Shown here piece after piece: positions 13,564 to 16,737 of a stretch of DNA of 16,737 nucleotides. The notes below the pieces were generated by a model, which did not search any database, was not told the DNA's origin, and saw only the letters and a program-made list of their open reading frames with translations. Positions within the stretch are counted from its first letter, which is position 1, and the number at the start of each line of letters is the position of its first letter. This stretch comes from an uncultured Ruminococcus sp. Lineage in GTDB: Bacteria > Bacillota > Clostridia > Oscillospirales > Ruminococcaceae. The stretch covers positions 1-16,737 of the forward strand of contig CAJTWE010000035.1 in assembly GCA_910579955.1 (NCBI GenBank). Direction: 5' to 3'. Both the position numbers and the translations under genes were made by a program.

Positions 13564-14960
13564 TATTTACTTTCAAGCTCCTTTACAAGTTTCTTGTAGT
13601 GGTTGCCTCTTACTTCAAAGTTTGGATAAAGGTCAAAGCTTGCACATGCTGGTGAAAGTGTTACAACATCTCCGTTTTCTGCAATATTTCTTGCCTTTTC
13701 TACAGCATCTTCCATAGATTCTGCGTGAAGAATTATCGGTGCTCCATCGCTGTATGCAGAACAGCCCTTAACGGCAGCTTCAATTTTACCGGCAGTAACA
13801 CCCATAAGGATCATAACCTTTACCTTTTCACAAACTGTTTCAGCCATAGGTTCAAACGGTATCTTCTTATCATAACCGCCCATTATTACAATAAGCTTCT
13901 GATTAAACGAATTAAGTCCTGCCAGTACACGAGTAGGGCTTGTAGCAATACTGTCATTATACCATTTTACACCATCAAGTTCACGTACAAATTCGATTCT
14001 ATGCTCAACTCCGCCAAAATTCTTAGCAACATTTATTATTGTTTCCACAGAAACTTCTCCCCATACTGCGCTTATTGCAGTGAGATAATTTTCCACATTA
14101 TGCATGCCGGGAATCCGAATATCGTTCATATGAACAACAAGAGTAACAGTTCCCATATCATTATAGCACAGCATGCCGTCCTCTCTGAGAAATGCACCTC
14201 GCTGAGGAACAGATTTTCTGGAAAACTTAACAAGAGTACCTCTTACCATAGAGGAAAGATTATTTGTAAGCTCATTATCAAGATTTAAAACAGTCTTTGA
14301 AAATGCATTCTGATGAGCAATCAGATTCACTTTAGCGGCAATATATTCATCCATTGTTCCATGAACATCAAGATGATTTGGAGCAATATTTGTAATTACT
14401 GCAACGTCAGGAGATTGACGCATTGAAAGAAGCTGAAAGCTTGAAAGTTCCACTACGGCAGCATCTGTTTCTTTTATGTCTTCAATGATTGGAAGAAGCG
14501 CACGTCCGATATTTCCGCCTTTATGAACGGTAACTCCGGAAGCAGACAGAAACTCTGTTATAACTGATGTAGTAGTAGTTTTACCGTCAGAACCTGTTAC
14601 CGCATAGATTTTACACGGACAAAGCTCAAAAAAGATCTCCATTTCTGTTGTAACAACTACGCCTTTTTCACGTGCTTCTGTCAGCTTGGGATTATTAAAA
14701 TACATACCGGGTGAACGAAAAACAACATCAAAATCCGAAAGATCGTCAAGATAACCATCTCCCAAACGAAATGCAACTCCCGATTCTTTCAGCTCACTGT
14801 AAATATCACCGAGCTGCTCTGGTTGTTTCCTGTCAAGAAGCGTCACACCTATCCCCTTTTTCAAAAAAAGACGAATAATATCAGTATTTGTTACACCTAC
14901 ACCAATAAATGCAATTCTTTTTTGCTGCATTTTTTCAAAAAAAGCTTCTATTCGATTCAT
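13563..14960 (-). CDS. murD: UDP-N-acetylmuramoylalanine--D-glutamate ligase MurD
   Basis: This 465-residue cytosolic Mur ligase adds D-glutamate to UDP-MurNAc-L-Ala using ATP. ATG 14960 follows GGGAGG at 6 nt. Domain 1 (about 1-110) is the Rossmann-like UDP-binding part, RIAFIGVGVTNTD. Domain 2 has the P-loop VTGSDGKTTTT (121-131), ELSSFQL (171-177), NIAPNHLDVHGTMDEY (191-206) and Lys210 in YIAAKVNLI, the lysine normally carbamylated. GGVEHRIEFV and YNDSIATSP begin domain 3, which ends FDLYPNFEVRGNHYKKLV. ELSSFQL and the short length separate it from MurC, MurE and MurF. It heads the operon; none of the usual division-wall neighbours (mraY, ftsW, murG) is present. I see no clear promoter between the upstream terminator and this start, so read-through may contribute. 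Confidence 0.93.
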   Translation of the reverse strand: MNRIEAFFEKMQQKRIAFIGVGVTNTDIIRLFLKKGIGVTLLDRKQPEQLGDIYSELKESGVAFRLGDGYLDDLSDFDVVFRSPGMYFNNPKLTEAREKGVVVTTEMEIFFELCPCKIYAVTGSDGKTTTTSVITEFLSASGVTVHKGGNIGRALLPIIEDIKETDAAVVELSSFQLLSMRQSPDVAVITNIAPNHLDVHGTMDEYIAAKVNLIAHQNAFSKTVLNLDNELTNNLSSMVRGTLVKFSRKSVPQRGAFLREDGMLCYNDMGTVTLVVHMNDIRIPGMHNVENYLTAISAVWGEVSVETIINVAKNFGGVEHRIEFVRELDGVKWYNDSIATSPTRVLAGLNSFNQKLIVIMGGYDKKIPFEPMAETVCEKVKVMILMGVTAGKIEAAVKGCSAYSDGAPIILHAESMEDAVEKARNIAENGDVVTLSPACASFDLYPNFEVRGNHYKKLVKELESK

Positions 14961-14999
14961 AGTCTGCCTCCCAAAATTTGTTTACATACAATAACACAC

Positions 15000-15034
15000 A
15001 AAAAGGCACCTCTCACTATGGAAATGTGCCTTTT
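15000..15034 (-). terminator. Terminator of the first cyclophilin gene
   Basis: On the minus strand, AAAAGGCAC (15034-15026) pairs with GTGCCTTTT (15009-15001), followed by further T. The near-symmetric A/T flanks mean it could work on either strand. It separates the 213-aa isomerase gene from murD. Confidence 0.8.
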
Positions 15035-15050
15035 CTTTGATTTTTAAGAA

Positions 15051-15692
15051 TTATTCAGCTGCCTTGATTTCACCCATTGTAAACTGTACACGTGGATTAC
15101 CGCTTTCATCAGCATCGATCATAGCAGCCTTTTCGATAACAATAGGTGTAGTAGGAACTGCAATCTCTCCCATACTGTTTGCTGTACGCTCAACTTTAAG
15201 GAAAGAGTCAACAACGTCCATACCCTCAGTTACTTCACCAAAAGCAGCGTACTGGCCATCAAGGAATGAACAGTCACCATAACAAATAAAGAACTGGCTT
15301 GATGCGCTGTCTGGATCCATTGAACGTGCCATAGATACAACACCTCTCTGATGTGAAAGGTTGTTTTCAACGCCGTTATCAGCAAATTCACCCTTAATAG
15401 TTTTAGAACTGCCGCCAGTTCCATCACCATTCGGATCGCCACCCTGAGCCATGAAATCTTCAACTACACGATGAAAAGTCAGACCGTCATAGAATCCATC
15501 AGTTACAAGATTCTCAAAATTCTCACAGCTTATTGGCGCTGCATCTGGGTTTAATGTAATAATTATTGTGTTTCCACCTGCTGAGGCATTTTCCTTTTTA
15601 TCTGTATCATTAACCTTCTTAGAACAACCTGTAAATGCGCCCATCATCATAACAGCAGCCAAAGCTCCTGCAAAAATTCTTGTATACTTCAT
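15051..15692 (-). CDS. Cyclophilin-type peptidyl-prolyl isomerase, lipoprotein
   Basis: This is a 213-residue protein. ATG 15692 follows AGAAAGGAA at about 9 nt. The signal peptide ends in the lipobox AFTGC with Cys23, so the enzyme should sit on the outside of the membrane. The cyclophilin domain follows a short polar linker. FHRVVEDFMAQGGDPNGDGTGG holds the catalytic Arg and Gln, SSQFFIC the core Phe, and LDGQYAAFGEV the substrate-pocket loop, where Tyr replaces the His common in human CypA. Such enzymes speed cis-trans turns at proline and help exported proteins fold. The next gene upstream is a close paralogue, so the pair arose by tandem duplication. It has its own promoter and terminator. 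Confidence 0.92.
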   Translation of the reverse strand: MKYTRIFAGALAAVMMMGAFTGCSKKVNDTDKKENASAGGNTIIITLNPDAAPISCENFENLVTDGFYDGLTFHRVVEDFMAQGGDPNGDGTGGSSKTIKGEFADNGVENNLSHQRGVVSMARSMDPDSASSQFFICYGDCSFLDGQYAAFGEVTEGMDVVDSFLKVERTANSMGEIAVPTTPIVIEKAAMIDADESGNPRVQFTMGEIKAAE

Positions 15693-15727
15693 AATTATAT
15701 TTCCTTTCTGGAGATGTATTTCAATTC

Positions 15728-15756
15728 ATTATAACACACTATGCATAATATTGCAA
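15728..15756 (-). promoter_or_regulatory. Sigma-A promoter of the first cyclophilin gene
   Basis: On the minus strand, TTGCAA (15756-15751) and TATAAT (15733-15728) are 17 bp apart, with initiation near 15721. It lies between the paralogues, so the downstream copy can be expressed separately. No terminator is evident between the two genes, so read-through from the upstream copy is also likely. Confidence 0.7.
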
Positions 15757-15781
15757 GTATTTTTTATGACTTAACTCAGAT

Positions 15782-16603
15782 TCATCCGACTGCTTCTGAT
15801 GTTACAGATGTGTATGTTGTTGTTTCTGTACTATCCGATGCAGCACTTTCACTAAGCACTGTTTCACTTGAAAAATCAGATGTTTCCGTCGCAGTAGTTT
15901 CTTCTGTGCTTACTGTTTCTGTTGCCTTGACTGTAGTTTCAGCAGCCGTTACATCTGTAGAAGCTGTAGTTGTTGATTCTGAATTATCTCCAATGCGAAT
16001 CAAAAACTGTATTCTGGGGTTTCCTGCTGAATCGGCTTCAATAGTTTCTGCACATTCTATATAAATAGGAATATCAGGCGATGATATTTCACCCATCCTT
16101 CCTACACTTCTCGGTACATTTAAAAAGTTGTCAACAACTTCCATTCCCTCAGTGACATTACCAAAAGCAGCATATTTTCCATCAAGATACGTAAGATCGT
16201 CTAGACATATAAAAAACTGACATGTAGCACTATTAAAATCATCTGCACGAGCCATAGAAACAGTTCCTCTAACATGTGACAGATTATTTGAAACACCATT
16301 TGAAAAAAATTCACCTGTAATCGACTGGGAACTTGAGCCTGTACCATCACCGTTAGGATCTCCGCCCTGTACTATAAAATCATCTACAACACGGTGAAAC
16401 GTAAGTCCATTATAGAATCCGTCATCTACAAGCTGTTTAAAATTTTCACAGGTAATAGGTGCTATATCAGGATATAATGTTAAAATAAAACTATTTTCAC
16501 CCACAACAGCACTATCCATAAGGTCATCATCTTTACATCCACTGAGCATAGACACAGTTATTATACCAAGCATAGTACAAGCAGCGATACTCCGTATTCT
16601 CAT
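15782..16603 (-). CDS. Cyclophilin-type peptidyl-prolyl isomerase, lipoprotein with Ser/Thr-rich tail
   Basis: This is a 273-residue protein. I chose ATG 16603 because AAAGGA lies about 8 nt upstream and a lipoprotein signal peptide starts there, with lipobox LSGC and Cys23. A frame extension to 16669 would place charged residues before the signal and run into the promoter. The cyclophilin domain shows FHRVVDDFIVQGGDPNGDGTG, CQFFIC and LDGKYAAFGNV, closely matching the downstream paralogue. It differs by a C-terminal tail of about 65 residues made mostly of Thr, Ser, Glu, Ala and Val, probably disordered; such tails can space a domain from the membrane or carry glycans. It probably folds exported proteins at the membrane-wall interface. 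Confidence 0.9.
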   Translation of the reverse strand: MRIRSIAACTMLGIITVSMLSGCKDDDLMDSAVVGENSFILTLYPDIAPITCENFKQLVDDGFYNGLTFHRVVDDFIVQGGDPNGDGTGSSSQSITGEFFSNGVSNNLSHVRGTVSMARADDFNSATCQFFICLDDLTYLDGKYAAFGNVTEGMEVVDNFLNVPRSVGRMGEISSPDIPIYIECAETIEADSAGNPRIQFLIRIGDNSESTTTASTDVTAAETTVKATETVSTEETTATETSDFSSETVLSESAASDSTETTTYTSVTSEAVG

Positions 16604-16636
16604 AAAAACAGTCCTTTCCGTAATCTCAGTATTACT

Positions 16637-16665
16637 ATTGTACCACCATTTCACAAAAAAATCAA
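16637..16665 (-). promoter_or_regulatory. Sigma-A promoter of the tailed cyclophilin gene
   Basis: On the minus strand, TTGATT (16665-16660) and TACAAT (16642-16637) are 17 bp apart, with initiation near 16630. This also argues against a translation start at 16669. I see no feature in 16670-16737. Confidence 0.6.
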
Positions 16666-16737
16666 GCAATTTTCCAATTTTTTCCCAACTTTGCCACTTA
16701 ATCAGTCGAAAAGTCAGAAAAAAATTTATAAAAACGG

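Noticed and set aside
13725..14288. Plus-strand open frame of 187 codons
   Set aside because: It lies wholly inside murD on the opposite strand, is rich in Cys, His and Tyr without pattern, and murD has full family motifs.
1..16737. CRISPR array, tRNA, rRNA, transposase or phage module
   Set aside because: I saw no regular direct repeats with spacers, no tRNA or rRNA sequence, and no transposase or phage protein in any frame.

Overview
The window looks like chromosomal DNA from a low-GC Gram-positive gut or rumen anaerobe, most likely a Ruminococcus-like member of the Oscillospiraceae. This is inference. The reasons are AT-rich intergenic DNA with near-consensus sigma-A promoters, strong AGGAGG-type ribosome binding sites, lipoprotein signal peptides, a clostripain-type C11 peptidase, a zinc-ribbon/PASTA kinase-like protein and a methionine gamma-lyase-family 'aluminium resistance' protein. 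I saw no tRNA, rRNA, insertion sequence, phage gene or CRISPR array.

Layout. Positions 1-366 (-) are the 5' part of an exported choice-of-anchor-A-type surface protein with a long leader. Positions 1059-5355 (+) hold an NhaD/ArsB-type ion transporter with a possibly structured leader, a cytidylate-kinase-like P-loop protein in the same transcription unit, then a terminator and a clostripain-family lipoprotein. A bidirectional terminator at about 5379-5412 separates these from plsY (5418-6035, -). Positions 6186-7172 contain no ordinary gene. They form a self-contained transcription unit on the minus strand with its own promoter and terminator, two diverged copies of a ~150-nt module with compensatory hairpin changes, and a micro-ORF in each module. 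This is the most interesting region.

From 7395 to 16603 everything is on the minus strand. It holds a membrane PASTA protein whose kinase domain has lost key catalytic residues, then a tightly overlapping five-gene operon (transcribed murD, M42 peptidase, M42 peptidase, GNAT acetyltransferase, methionine gamma-lyase-like enzyme). Last come two tandem cyclophilin-type prolyl isomerase lipoproteins, each with its own promoter.

Many genes concern the envelope: phospholipid synthesis (plsY), peptidoglycan precursor synthesis (murD), a PASTA sensor-like protein, exported foldases, a surface protein and an exported protease. The M42 peptidases, GNAT protein and PLP enzyme suggest peptide and amino-acid turnover coupled to murD. 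The transporter pair probably serves ion homeostasis.
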